A DNA stretch of 64,000 bases from Candidatus Enterosoma merdigallinarum. GTDB taxonomy: Bacteria > Bacillota_I > Bacilli_A > RFN20 > CAG-288. Below the pieces are notes generated by a model. That model made no database searches. It was given only the letters and a program-made list of their open reading frames with translations, and had not been told where the DNA came from. The stretch's first letter is position 1. Every line of letters starts with the position of its first letter. The stretch covers positions 177,526 through 241,525 of the forward strand of contig DVNL01000002.1 of the NCBI GenBank assembly GCA_018714385.1. Direction: 5' to 3'. Shown here piece by piece: positions 52,162 to 61,027 of the stretch. The translations under genes were made by a program, and so were the position numbers.

Positions 52162-54990
52162 TCATCTCAAAAAAGCATCTTTGGGCGAGACTTTTCGTAT
52201 TGAAAAAGAAAGGGCGAATGACAAAATCAGAGTCACGGACAGGACGACGAAAAGACCGACGAGATAGGGGAAGGGATCCCGCCCGTAGTGGCCGAGCATT
52301 CCGGAGAGGGCCGTCTGGATCGTTCCTTCCGCTATCCATGCCAGACCATAGGCCACAAGGAGGGAGACAAGACCGACGCTCAATCCCATCGTTCCGTAGA
52401 AAGAAAGTATTTCGCTTCGCCGATAGCCTAGCGACAGAAGGATGGCGATCCCTTTTCTGTCTTTGGAAAGGATCAGGTGAAGGGCAAGAGAAAGAAGGAA
52501 GGCGGCCGTCAAAAGGGAAAAGAGAGCAAAGCCGAGGAAGAGCCGCGAAAGGAATTCCAGAGTCTCGCCGATTTCCTCGGTCATGGAGAGCATGGGAAAG
52601 GAGCCTTTGTAGTTTCCGAAGCGAGCGATTTCCTTCTCATAATAAAGACTGTCCTGCTTTTCAAGATCGACTTCGATGACGGCCTGGTCGATGCGGAGCT
52701 CGTCTGGCGTGAGGGAAGCATGCTGGAAGGCATAGCACAAGGGGAAAAGGGAATCCTGGAAGATGGCGTTTTCTTCCGATTCGTAAATTCCGGAAATGAT
52801 GAGGGAGCCTTCCGAGAAAATGTTTCGATACCCATCCCCGTGCGGGACGATCCGATCCAACATCAAGCAATGGAGCGATTCCCCAAGGCACGCAGAGGGA
52901 TTTCCGAAGAGTCTTTCGGCAAGATGGGAGGACAGGGCAATCTCCCCGATGCCGGTCGGTGCCTTTCCGTGTCGTGGCCTCTTTCCGGCATTGTCGAGCG
53001 AAAAGAACCGGAGTCCGTCCTGCTCCATGGCGGAGAGCAGGTCTGCTTTGATCACGCCTTTCTCGACGGCGATGGAAGCGCCTTGGAAGGCACCGAGGTT
53101 TTCTTCGCTCAGGGAAGCCTGGTCCATGACGGCATTGAGCTTTTCTTTGTTCTTGCTGAAAAAGAAAGGCTTCTGGAAACCGGAGAGGAAACCCGAGGCG
53201 GTATAGGTGTAGACGGGCGAGGAAAAACAGAGGCTTTTGACGAGGCCTTCGTTGGCGGCGGCAAAAGCCTTGACTTCGCTCACAGAGATGCGTGGAAGAT
53301 AGTCTCTGTAGACCTTGATTCGGTTGTGTGTCTTGGCATCAGAGTCCACATAGTAGGGCTTTTCTCTCAGAACGCATAAAGTGCAGTCATCGAAATCGTC
53401 GGCTTTCAGGAAGACGGAAAGAAAGTCGCCGCTTTTTCCCGGGATCAGTCTCAGGCCATAGCACTTCTCCAAGGTCCAAGGGGGCATGGAATCGTCCTTT
53501 TCACCTTCGGATACCTCTTGAAACTGCATCACCGAAGAGACGAAGTATTCCCCGAAGTCCGAATGCGGAGAGAGCAGATAGCATGATTCATCCTGCAGGA
53601 TGTCCACGACAAGATAGGAATGCCGGAGATTATAGGACCATGCACCATGACTGGCTTGTATTTCAAGAGTCAGCCCTTCATACCATATACGACGTCGAAT
53701 ATCATCAAGCGTTTCTTCTGTCATACCATAAGGTGGCTCTTCAAAAAACAGCATCATATAAAGAGCTGTTAGGGATTCTTCGTCCAATGCCAAGATGACT
53801 TCCTCGTATCCTATTTCCCTTGTATCTACTGCTATATCCTTTTCCATTTTTGCCTCTTCTATCGTTTGAAACTGAAGAAAGGAATCCAAGGAAATTTCCG
53901 GAAGGACGACGTGCCTTCCGCGATAAGAGAGAGAAATCCTCTGATCATTCAGGAAAATGTCGTTGAGGGAGGTCACATAAAATGGTGAAACATCTAGGAC
54001 GAACGACGGGAACTCGCGTTTTATCCTCAAAAGGTCGTTATATCCGACAAGTTCATAATTCGTCGATCCGATTGTGTCTTCCTTTAGGTCTACCACCAAG
54101 GCGTTCTCCTTCATGAAGGAGGTCAAGGTGGCGGAAAGGGCATCTTTGACTCCTCCGGAAAGAAGAAAGGAAAAGATGATGGAAAAAAGCGAGACGACGA
54201 GGCTTGCTATGGCGACAAAAAGGAAACGTCTTTTTGCCCAGAAAGAGGAAAGCAAGGAGGAGAGGAAGGGGAGACCCACGAAGGGACGTCTTTCGAATCC
54301 TTTTTTGTCTGCCCGTCCTTGGCTGGTAGGAGTCCGCAAGGTGGCTATTTTCCCGTCTTGAATGCGAAACAAGCCCGCGCTGCCGGGGATTTCGTCTTTT
54401 TCGTGCGTGATGACCAAAATGAGTCTCCTCCGGGCTTCCTTTTCAAGGAGAGACAGGATGGCTTTTCGCATCGGAGGATCCAAAGAAGCCATCGGTTCGT
54501 CCAAGAGCATTATCGGCGTCTCGCAAAGGAGAGCACGAACGAGGCTAATTCTTTTCTTCTCTCCGCCGGAAAGATCGCGGAAGCGGGAGGCGGAGCGATC
54601 CCTCAGTCCGATCTCCTCCAGACGCCTGAGGATTTTCTCTCGTCTTTCTATTGCCGTCATGTTTCCGATCGCCAAAGGCTTCGAAAGGTTTTCATAGATG
54701 CTTTCCTCTTCTCTCGCTTTGCCGTCCTGGAAGGCAAAACCGATGTTGCGGAAACGGAAGTCGGCACGTTCTGTCTCCGACAGCCCTTTGAGATCTATCC
54801 CGTCGACTTCGACCCGTCCTTCGTAATCGAAATCCATCGCACCCAAGATGGCCAGGAGCGTGCTTTTCCCGGAGCCGGACTTGCCGACGAGAAAGAAGAG
54901 GCCGGTATCCGGCAAAGTCAGCGAGACGTCTTGAAGGGTCGGCTCTTCATTTCCGGGATATTTCTTGCAAAGTCCGCTTATCGAAACCAT
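52162..54990 (-). CDS. ABC transporter ATPase-permease fusion (MacB/FtsX type), second subunit
   Basis: The 942-residue protein starts at the ATG at 54990; an in-frame extension into the upstream gene is rejected. The ATPase domain has Walker A GKSGSGKST (36-44), LSGGEKKRIS and MLLDEPMASLD, and is followed by an FtsX-type permease: one membrane helix near residue 260, a very long extracytoplasmic region (about 280-790) and three C-terminal helices (LLTAAFLLSLALHLILSKD onward). Such fusions export lipids, lipoproteins or peptides, or defend against antimicrobial peptides. The ATG overlaps the stop of its partner, so the two probably form a heterodimer. Confidence 0.88.
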   Translation of the reverse strand: MVSISGLCKKYPGNEEPTLQDVSLTLPDTGLFFLVGKSGSGKSTLLAILGAMDFDYEGRVEVDGIDLKGLSETERADFRFRNIGFAFQDGKAREEESIYENLSKPLAIGNMTAIERREKILRRLEEIGLRDRSASRFRDLSGGEKKRISLVRALLCETPIMLLDEPMASLDPPMRKAILSLLEKEARRRLILVITHEKDEIPGSAGLFRIQDGKIATLRTPTSQGRADKKGFERRPFVGLPFLSSLLSSFWAKRRFLFVAIASLVVSLFSIIFSFLLSGGVKDALSATLTSFMKENALVVDLKEDTIGSTNYELVGYNDLLRIKREFPSFVLDVSPFYVTSLNDIFLNDQRISLSYRGRHVVLPEISLDSFLQFQTIEEAKMEKDIAVDTREIGYEEVILALDEESLTALYMMLFFEEPPYGMTEETLDDIRRRIWYEGLTLEIQASHGAWSYNLRHSYLVVDILQDESCYLLSPHSDFGEYFVSSVMQFQEVSEGEKDDSMPPWTLEKCYGLRLIPGKSGDFLSVFLKADDFDDCTLCVLREKPYYVDSDAKTHNRIKVYRDYLPRISVSEVKAFAAANEGLVKSLCFSSPVYTYTASGFLSGFQKPFFFSKNKEKLNAVMDQASLSEENLGAFQGASIAVEKGVIKADLLSAMEQDGLRFFSLDNAGKRPRHGKAPTGIGEIALSSHLAERLFGNPSACLGESLHCLMLDRIVPHGDGYRNIFSEGSLIISGIYESEENAIFQDSLFPLCYAFQHASLTPDELRIDQAVIEVDLEKQDSLYYEKEIARFGNYKGSFPMLSMTEEIGETLEFLSRLFLGFALFSLLTAAFLLSLALHLILSKDRKGIAILLSLGYRRSEILSFYGTMGLSVGLVSLLVAYGLAWIAEGTIQTALSGMLGHYGRDPFPYLVGLFVVLSVTLILSFALSFSIRKVSPKDAFLR

Positions 54991-56957
54991 CAGTCTTCGC
55001 CCTCCAGTTCCCTTTTGATGTCTCTTTCCGCGACTCGACGCATAGGAGGGATGGTGGCAAAAAAGGAAAAAAGAAAGGCGGCAAGAAGCACAAGAATCAA
55101 TGAGCTGGGATTGAGAAGGCTCAAGAAAGGCGGGAAGGCATTCGCGGCAAGGACGGCGTTTGTCAAGAACGCAATCGAAAGCGAGAGGGAGACGACAAGA
55201 ATGGTGACGAGAAGAAAATGGGAGAGGAGCATGCTGCAAGACAGGCGACGTCGGTTTTTCTTTTCGCCGGGATAGATGCGCGTCAAGGCGAAGAGCCGGA
55301 TGTTTTCGTCATAGAGGGAATAGACGGAAAGATAGGCGTGCATGAATGCGGAGAGGAGAGTCATCGTCAGAAAGGCGAGAAGGACTTGCAGGAGAGAAAA
55401 GACGATCTCTTCCGTCGATTCCCGCACAGAAAGGGACTTCGAGGACAGTCGGATGTCTTCGCCGTAAAGCCTTTCTCCGCGCTTTACGATCTCCTGGGGA
55501 TTGTCGCAAGAAAAGAGGACTTTGCCGCCCCGAAAGTCGTCTTGCCTGTCCGTTGTCTTTTCGAAAAGGTCCATCACGGACAAGGCTTTCTGGTATTCTT
55601 CCGATAAGTTTTCGAGGTAGATGCCGGAGAGATGGTCGGCGAGAAGAGAATAAGAAAAGTAGCATGTCGGCGAGTTAAATGCCGATTTTTCCTTGCCGAT
55701 GCCGACGATCTCGAAGGTGTAGTTCAGTTTCAAGAGATCTTCCGCTTCCATTGTGGCGCTTCTGACGACGAGAGAATGCCGAAAAGAAAAGCTCTCGCCG
55801 ATAGCCATGTCTTCTTTTAAATCAAAGGCGTCCAAGAAAGAGGAGTTGACGACGACTTCCCCCATTTTCCGCGCCGGCCTTCCTTTGGAAAGTTGCTCTT
55901 CCTTTTGTCTCAAAACAGGAAGAAAGGAAACGACATTCTCCTTCTCCCCGATTTCGATCGTGTTGCTTTCCGGGAGGAAATACGAGAGCGAAGGGTAGGT
56001 TTCTGTGATGCCAAGCTGCATGGCGACTTCTTCTTCCGGGACGGAGAACCGCTCCAGGGCGAGGTGTCCAGACTGAGCGATTGTCTGTCTTTGGGAGAGA
56101 GCTATCACTTCGCTGTCGTAATATTCCTCAAAGAGGCGATCCAAGGAGGAAGAGAGATTCATTGCCAGATCGATGCCAAGATAGAGAAAGGAGAGCGAGA
56201 GGGAAAGAAAAAGACCGGAGAGAAGGAAACGTGCCATTCGCTTTCTGAGAAAGGCGGTCGTCAGTCCGAATGCCGCCTTGAGGCCTAAAGGCCTTTCTTT
56301 TTTCGGCGGCTTTTCTGCCGGCTTCGCCTTTGTTTCAGAAGAACGGAGGCAGAGAAGGGAACCCTCCTTGAGGAGATACAGGCCGTCGGCGTATTTGCCG
56401 GCTCCCTTTTCGTCATGCGTGACGAGAAGGACCAGTCGGTTATCGGCGAGGGATTTCAGAAGGAGATATATTCCTTCCGAAGTCTTTTCGTCGAGTTGGC
56501 CTGTCGGTTCGTCGAGGATGAGGAAGGCGTCGTTTGCCATCAAGGCACGTGCAAGACTGACTCGCATCTTTTCTCCGCCGGAAAGTGTCTTGATGTCCTT
56601 CCGCTGGAAGCCGGGAAGGCCGACTTTGTCCAGACAATCTTGGGCACGGCGTTCGGCCTTATCTCGGCTTTCTCCTCGAAGCATGGCGGGGAGAAGAACG
56701 TTTTCCATGACATCCAAGTAATCCAGAAGAAGCGGTGACTGAAAGACGAGAGACGGCCTTTCCCCTTTGTTCAGCGAGACGAGGCCCTCTGTCGGATTCA
56801 GCGTCTTGGCACAAAGAGAAAGGAGGGTCGTTTTTCCGGAGCCGGACCGGCCGAGGATGACGAAAAGCCCGGTGTCCGGAAACGAAAGGCTGAGATGGGA
56901 AAAGATCCTTCTTTCGCCATAGCAGAACCCGACGTCTTTCAAAGTCAGAGTGGCCAT
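54990..56957 (-). CDS. ABC transporter ATPase-permease fusion (MacB/FtsX type), first subunit
   Basis: The 655-residue protein begins MATLTLKDVGFCYGERRIF. The ATPase has Walker A GRSGSGKTT (36-44), the signature LSGGEKMRVS and LILDEPTGQLD. The permease half has one helix near residue 245, a shorter extracytoplasmic domain (about 270-520) and three C-terminal helices. The ATG at 56957 has GTGAGGAAT upstream. Its shorter extracellular domain compared with the downstream partner suggests an asymmetric heterodimer. The substrate is unknown; no sensor kinase pair is next to it. Confidence 0.88.
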   Translation of the reverse strand: MATLTLKDVGFCYGERRIFSHLSLSFPDTGLFVILGRSGSGKTTLLSLCAKTLNPTEGLVSLNKGERPSLVFQSPLLLDYLDVMENVLLPAMLRGESRDKAERRAQDCLDKVGLPGFQRKDIKTLSGGEKMRVSLARALMANDAFLILDEPTGQLDEKTSEGIYLLLKSLADNRLVLLVTHDEKGAGKYADGLYLLKEGSLLCLRSSETKAKPAEKPPKKERPLGLKAAFGLTTAFLRKRMARFLLSGLFLSLSLSFLYLGIDLAMNLSSSLDRLFEEYYDSEVIALSQRQTIAQSGHLALERFSVPEEEVAMQLGITETYPSLSYFLPESNTIEIGEKENVVSFLPVLRQKEEQLSKGRPARKMGEVVVNSSFLDAFDLKEDMAIGESFSFRHSLVVRSATMEAEDLLKLNYTFEIVGIGKEKSAFNSPTCYFSYSLLADHLSGIYLENLSEEYQKALSVMDLFEKTTDRQDDFRGGKVLFSCDNPQEIVKRGERLYGEDIRLSSKSLSVRESTEEIVFSLLQVLLAFLTMTLLSAFMHAYLSVYSLYDENIRLFALTRIYPGEKKNRRRLSCSMLLSHFLLVTILVVSLSLSIAFLTNAVLAANAFPPFLSLLNPSSLILVLLAAFLFSFFATIPPMRRVAERDIKRELEGED

Positions 56958-56989
56958 TGATATTCCTCACTCTTTCTTTGGAATAAAGG

Positions 56990-57023
56990 GGAAAAAAGAA
57001 AAGGAGAGGCATTCCGCCTCTCC
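56990..57023 (-). terminator. Terminator of the mutS-folD operon
   Basis: On the minus strand GGAGAGGC, GGAAT loop, GCCTCTCC form an 8-bp perfect stem followed by TTTTCTTTTTT, 29 nt after the folD stop. Confidence 0.9.
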
Positions 57024-57052
57024 GCAAACGAAACTTCATTTTAGTTCGAATT

Positions 57053-57880
57053 TTAAATTTTATTCAAAAATGTTTCTTTATTCTTTTCCATATCTAGCAA
57101 TATAGAATTCAAAATAAGACAGTAAGACGTCAAGACTCCGACTCCTCCTGGGACAGGGGTATAGGCGAAAAGCTCTCCTTCTTCCGGGACAAAGCCGAGA
57201 TCGCCCGTGCCGTCTTGATAGCCGCAATCGATGACAACTTGTCCGGGGTTGAAGGAGGAACGAGCGACAAGGCCCTTTTTCCCGCTGGCCAAGAGGATGA
57301 TGTCGCTTTCCTTGGCCTGGAGGTTGAGCGTTTCCGCCTTGATGCGGGAGTGGGCAAGGAAGACGCCGGCGTTGAGATGACTCATGAGGGCGAGAAGAGG
57401 CAAGCCGATGGTCCGGCTCCGACCGATGAGCAGGGCCTTTTTCCCTGTCGTCTCGATGGCGTTGTCTTTCAGAAGACGATAGACGCTCCTGGCCGTCGCC
57501 GGAAGATAGGCCATGTCGCCGAGGAAAAGACGGCCGACATTTCTTTCTGTCGCCATGTCCGGGTCGTAGTCCGGATCGATGGCCTGGAGAAATCTTTCTT
57601 CCTCCGGGACATGAAGGGGGCGGGAAAGGACGGTATAGTGGCCCTTGGCTTTGCCTGTGAATTCTTGGAGGCTCTTTTCGACATCCGACTTATCCAAAAA
57701 GCCCTCTTCGTAGGGGATGGCGAAGGCTTCAAGCGCCTTCTTGACGCCTCGGAGATAAGCGCGGGAAGACATATCCTCCGCATCGGAGTAGAGATAGAAT
57801 GAAAGCTTCCTTCCGGGAAGCAGGGACCGGATCTCCGCGATGAGCTTCTCCCGGCTTTCTTTTCCTGAGAGCTTTTTCAT
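57053..57880 (-). CDS. folD: FolD-like methylene-THF dehydrogenase/cyclohydrolase with altered active site
   Basis: The 275-residue protein has the FolD fold: the NAD(P) loop GRSRTIGLP (153-161) and the TPVPGGVG signature are intact. The active site is not. In the conserved Y-x-x-x-K-x-K-A helix the catalytic lysine position is Val46 (YLRGVKKA, 42-49), the VQLPLP loop reads LSRPLH (Gln replaced by Ser86), the DKDVDG loop reads DYDPDM, and the RPCTP segment reads LPATA. The activity may be lost or altered, although it still sits next to fhs (ATGA overlap), the partner in one-carbon metabolism. The calls on residues are by eye and need alignment. Confidence 0.8.
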   Translation of the reverse strand: MKKLSGKESREKLIAEIRSLLPGRKLSFYLYSDAEDMSSRAYLRGVKKALEAFAIPYEEGFLDKSDVEKSLQEFTGKAKGHYTVLSRPLHVPEEERFLQAIDPDYDPDMATERNVGRLFLGDMAYLPATARSVYRLLKDNAIETTGKKALLIGRSRTIGLPLLALMSHLNAGVFLAHSRIKAETLNLQAKESDIILLASGKKGLVARSSFNPGQVVIDCGYQDGTGDLGFVPEEGELFAYTPVPGGVGVLTSYCLILNSILLDMEKNKETFLNKI

Positions 57881-59466
57881 CGCGGCATCCTCTTGGCAAG
57901 GGGGTCTTTGGGAAGGCCCGGCATCGTTGTGATGGCACCGGTCAACGGCACGAGGAAACGTGCCCCGTGGAAAAGACGGAGTCCCTTGACGTGAAGGACG
58001 TGGTTTGGAACGTTGAGCTTCTTGGCATCGTCGCTGAGAGAGTTCGGTGTTTTGCTGATGCAGACGGAGAAGCGTTTTTCCTCCGAAGACAGGTTTTCCA
58101 GCCTCGCTTTGATTTCTGCAGCATACTCCACGCCGGAGGCACCATATGTCTTCCTTGCGATAGTCTCGATCTTCTGGAAGACATCCATCGCGTCATCGAC
58201 GATCGGACGGAAGTCCTTTTTTGTCTCTTCGAGCATGGCGACAGTCTTTTCGGCAAGAGCGATGGCACCATCCGGGCCATCCTTATAGGAGGAGCAAAGG
58301 GCAAAGTCGATTCCTTCTTTCTTCAAAAGAGAGGAAAGCTTCTGGATCTCCATTTTCTCGTCGCTCGGGAAGAGGTTGACGCAAACAAGGACGGGGATGC
58401 CGTATTGGCTCGCGTTGCGGACATGGAAGAGAAGGTTTGGGAAACCGCGCTCGACAGCTTCCGCATCGGGAACGGAAAGATTTTCGAAAGCGACCCCGCC
58501 GTGAAGCTTGAGGGCCCTGAGTGAACAGACCATGAGGATGAGGTCGGGCGAGGCTTCTTGAAGCGGAGAGACAATATCCAGATATTTCTCCATCCCCAAG
58601 TCGCTTCCGAAGCCTGCCTCGGTGACGACATAGTCGGCCAGGCGGAGAGAAAGATCGGTGGCGATGATGGAGTTGGTGCCATGCGCGATATTTGCGAAAG
58701 GCCCGCCGTGGACGAGGCAGGGCGTTTCATTTGCCGTTTGGACGAGATTCGGGAGAAGGGCTTTTTCCATGAGCTTGGCCAAGGCGGTCCTGATTTTGAG
58801 ATCACGGACGAAGACGTCTTTTCCAGCGCGGGACTTCGCGACGAGGATGTCTTCCGTCCTGTCGAGGAACTCCTCCAGATTCTTGCTGAGGCAGAAAATC
58901 GCCATCAGCTCGCTTGCGGCGGTGATGACGAACGACGAATCGTGTTTCGGGCCGTCCTTTCCGCCGACGCAGGTCTCGACATGCCGAAGCGAGCGGTCGT
59001 TCATGTCCATTGCACGCGGGAAAAAGACTTGATCGGGGTCGATGTCAAGATCGCTTTTCTGATAGATTTCGTTGTCCACGACGGCGGCGATCAGATTGTT
59101 GGCGCTGGTGAGGGCATGGATGTCCCCGGTAAAGTGGAGATTGATGTCGTCTTCCGGGAAGAGAGTCTCTTTTCCGCCTCCGGTTCCGCCTCCCTTGACG
59201 CCGAAGACCGGTCCGAGGGAAGGTTCTCTCAAGCAGGCGATCGCCTTTTTTCCGATTCGAGAAAGACCGTCCGCCAGGCCGATGCTCGTCGTGGTCTTGC
59301 CTTCGCCGGCTTTCGTCGGCGTGATGGCGGTGGCAAGGATCAGCTTGCCGTGCCTTTCGTTTCTGACGAGACTAGGATCAATCTTGGCGATATGGCGGCC
59401 ATAGGGGATCAAGCCCTCTCTCGGGATGCCGAGCTTCTCGGCAATTCTTTCGATGTTTTCAGCCAT
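57877..59466 (-). CDS. fhs: Formate--tetrahydrofolate ligase
   Basis: The 529-residue enzyme makes 10-formyl-THF from formate, ATP and THF. The P-loop TPTKAGEGKTTT, the REPSLGPVFGVKGGGTGGG stretch and the TEAGFGSDLGMEKYLDI motif are present. Start ATG 59466 behind GGAGGTGG; the in-frame extension upstream belongs to the preceding gene. It overlaps miaA by 8 nt and folD by 4 nt. Confidence 0.96.
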   Translation of the reverse strand: MAENIERIAEKLGIPREGLIPYGRHIAKIDPSLVRNERHGKLILATAITPTKAGEGKTTTSIGLADGLSRIGKKAIACLREPSLGPVFGVKGGGTGGGKETLFPEDDINLHFTGDIHALTSANNLIAAVVDNEIYQKSDLDIDPDQVFFPRAMDMNDRSLRHVETCVGGKDGPKHDSSFVITAASELMAIFCLSKNLEEFLDRTEDILVAKSRAGKDVFVRDLKIRTALAKLMEKALLPNLVQTANETPCLVHGGPFANIAHGTNSIIATDLSLRLADYVVTEAGFGSDLGMEKYLDIVSPLQEASPDLILMVCSLRALKLHGGVAFENLSVPDAEAVERGFPNLLFHVRNASQYGIPVLVCVNLFPSDEKMEIQKLSSLLKKEGIDFALCSSYKDGPDGAIALAEKTVAMLEETKKDFRPIVDDAMDVFQKIETIARKTYGASGVEYAAEIKARLENLSSEEKRFSVCISKTPNSLSDDAKKLNVPNHVLHVKGLRLFHGARFLVPLTGAITTMPGLPKDPLAKRMPR

Positions 59467-61027
59467 CTTTTTCCACCTCCTTTTCCAACTTTTGGACGAG
59501 CAGACTTGCGATGGCAAGCCCAGCGGCATTGACCGCCGTCGCCACAGAGCCTATCGTCTTATCTCCTTTTTGCCCTTTTCTTCTTGCATCCTTTGGATAA
59601 ACGACAAGGATGTCTTTCAGATCATCACCAATTCCTTCTTTTGTAAGAGCTTCGATGAAATTTTTGGAAAGAGGATCCGTTCTGTCTTGCAGGCAACCGA
59701 AGGCGACCTTGGTCGAATCCGTATGGAAGCCAAAGCCGGCGCTGGTGATGAGCAATGCCTTCTCCGCCTTTGCCTTTTTGAAGAGGGCGACCTTTCCGTT
59801 GACATCATCGATGCAGTCGAGGATCACGTCCTTTTTCTCGGAGGAGAAATGCTCGTCGATTCTTTCGCACCTGGCCGTCACTCTCGCCAGGGGATTGAGG
59901 CTTTCGGCTCGTCTCTTTGCGATGTCCGACTTCGCTTTTCCGATGTCCAGAAGCGTATAGAGCGTCTGACGGTTCAGGTTCGTCGGATCGACCTTGTCCT
60001 GATCGACGACTTCGATCTCCTCGAAGCCCAGGCGGACCAGGGCATCGAAGGCCATGCCGCCGACGCCTCCAAGACCCGCCAGGAGGACTTTTTTGGACTC
60101 GATCTTTTCTTTGATTCCGGCAAGGAGGATGTCCGTCCTCTTCTTAAGCTGGACATGGTCTGCGATGGCCTTGAAGATTTCGTCTTTCGGAAGAACCACG
60201 GCTTCCGGGAATTGATGGCGAAGGAAGGTTCTCTGCTTTTTTGCGTACTGATGGGTGTGGGTCTTGATGAGGGCCTTGGCTTTTTCCAGATCCCCACTTC
60301 CTCTTTTCTCCTCGATGAGTTCCCGATATCCGATGGATTGGAACGAATAGAGGTCGTCAGGATAGCGCGAAAGCAGTCGGTCCACCTCTTCCGGGAAGCC
60401 TTCTTCGAACATGCGATCGACCCGCTGGTCGATTCGGCGGTTTCCTTCTTCCTTGTCGATCTCGATGCGGAAGAAGCGGACCGGGTAGAGAGGCACTCTC
60501 GACGTGCTCTGAAGGATTTCGTCCCGGCTATGGCCGGAACGGATCTGCTCCAAGGCCCGCAAGACCCTTCTGGGATTGGCCATGTCGATTTCCCGGCAGG
60601 TCTTTTCCGAAAGGCGTCTCAGCTCGGCCTGGAGTCTCTCAAGCGGCCAGCCGTCATAAGGGCTTTTTCCCCCTTTTTCCTCCTCTTCCGAATAGAACGC
60701 GTAGCCATAGAGAAGGGCCTTGATGTAGAGGAAGGTCCCGCCGACGATGAGGACATCCTTTCCTTTCTGGACGTAGGATTTTAGAAGCGGGCCGCATTCT
60801 TTCTGGAAGATTGAAACGTTCATGCGGAAGTCCGGGTCGTATTCGTCATAGAAGTGATAGTCGATTCCTGCCACTTCCTCTCGTGTCGGCTTGTCCGTCC
60901 CGATTTGCATCATCCGGTAGCATTGGTAGGCGTCGGCGGAGATGACGGGCAAAGAAAAGCGTCTGGCAAGAGAGAGGGCCAAGGACGTCTTTCCGCTGGC
61001 GGTCTGTCCGAGGATGACGTAGATCAA
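59459..61027 (-). CDS. miaA: MiaA-TcdA fusion: tRNA dimethylallyltransferase joined to a t6A dehydratase-like E1 domain
   Basis: One 522-residue frame carries two tRNA-modification domains. Residues 1-285 are MiaA, which adds dimethylallyl to A37: P-loop GQTASGKT (7-14), SADAYQCYRMMQIGTDK (30-46), GGTFLYIKAL (97-106) and QYAKKQRTFLR (260-270). Residues about 295-522 are a ThiF/E1-like domain of the TcdA/YgdL type: GLGGVG (318-323), NLNRQTLYTL, DCIDDVNGK, then ITSAGFG and DPLSKNFIEAL, as in enzymes that dehydrate t6A37 to ct6A37. The start is a TTG at 61027 (GGAGG upstream) overlapping the mutL stop (TTGA). The frame is continuous, so no frameshift is involved. It belongs to the mutS-mutL-miaA-fhs-folD operon. 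Confidence 0.85.
   Translation of the reverse strand: MIYVILGQTASGKTSLALSLARRFSLPVISADAYQCYRMMQIGTDKPTREEVAGIDYHFYDEYDPDFRMNVSIFQKECGPLLKSYVQKGKDVLIVGGTFLYIKALLYGYAFYSEEEEKGGKSPYDGWPLERLQAELRRLSEKTCREIDMANPRRVLRALEQIRSGHSRDEILQSTSRVPLYPVRFFRIEIDKEEGNRRIDQRVDRMFEEGFPEEVDRLLSRYPDDLYSFQSIGYRELIEEKRGSGDLEKAKALIKTHTHQYAKKQRTFLRHQFPEAVVLPKDEIFKAIADHVQLKKRTDILLAGIKEKIESKKVLLAGLGGVGGMAFDALVRLGFEEIEVVDQDKVDPTNLNRQTLYTLLDIGKAKSDIAKRRAESLNPLARVTARCERIDEHFSSEKKDVILDCIDDVNGKVALFKKAKAEKALLITSAGFGFHTDSTKVAFGCLQDRTDPLSKNFIEALTKEGIGDDLKDILVVYPKDARRKGQKGDKTIGSVATAVNAAGLAIASLLVQKLEKEVEKDG

Noticed and set aside
52150..52165. cre-like sequence TGTAAGCGGTTATCA upstream of the cold-shock gene
   Set aside because: It does not fit the cre register at the conserved C and is partly inside the end of the ABC gene.
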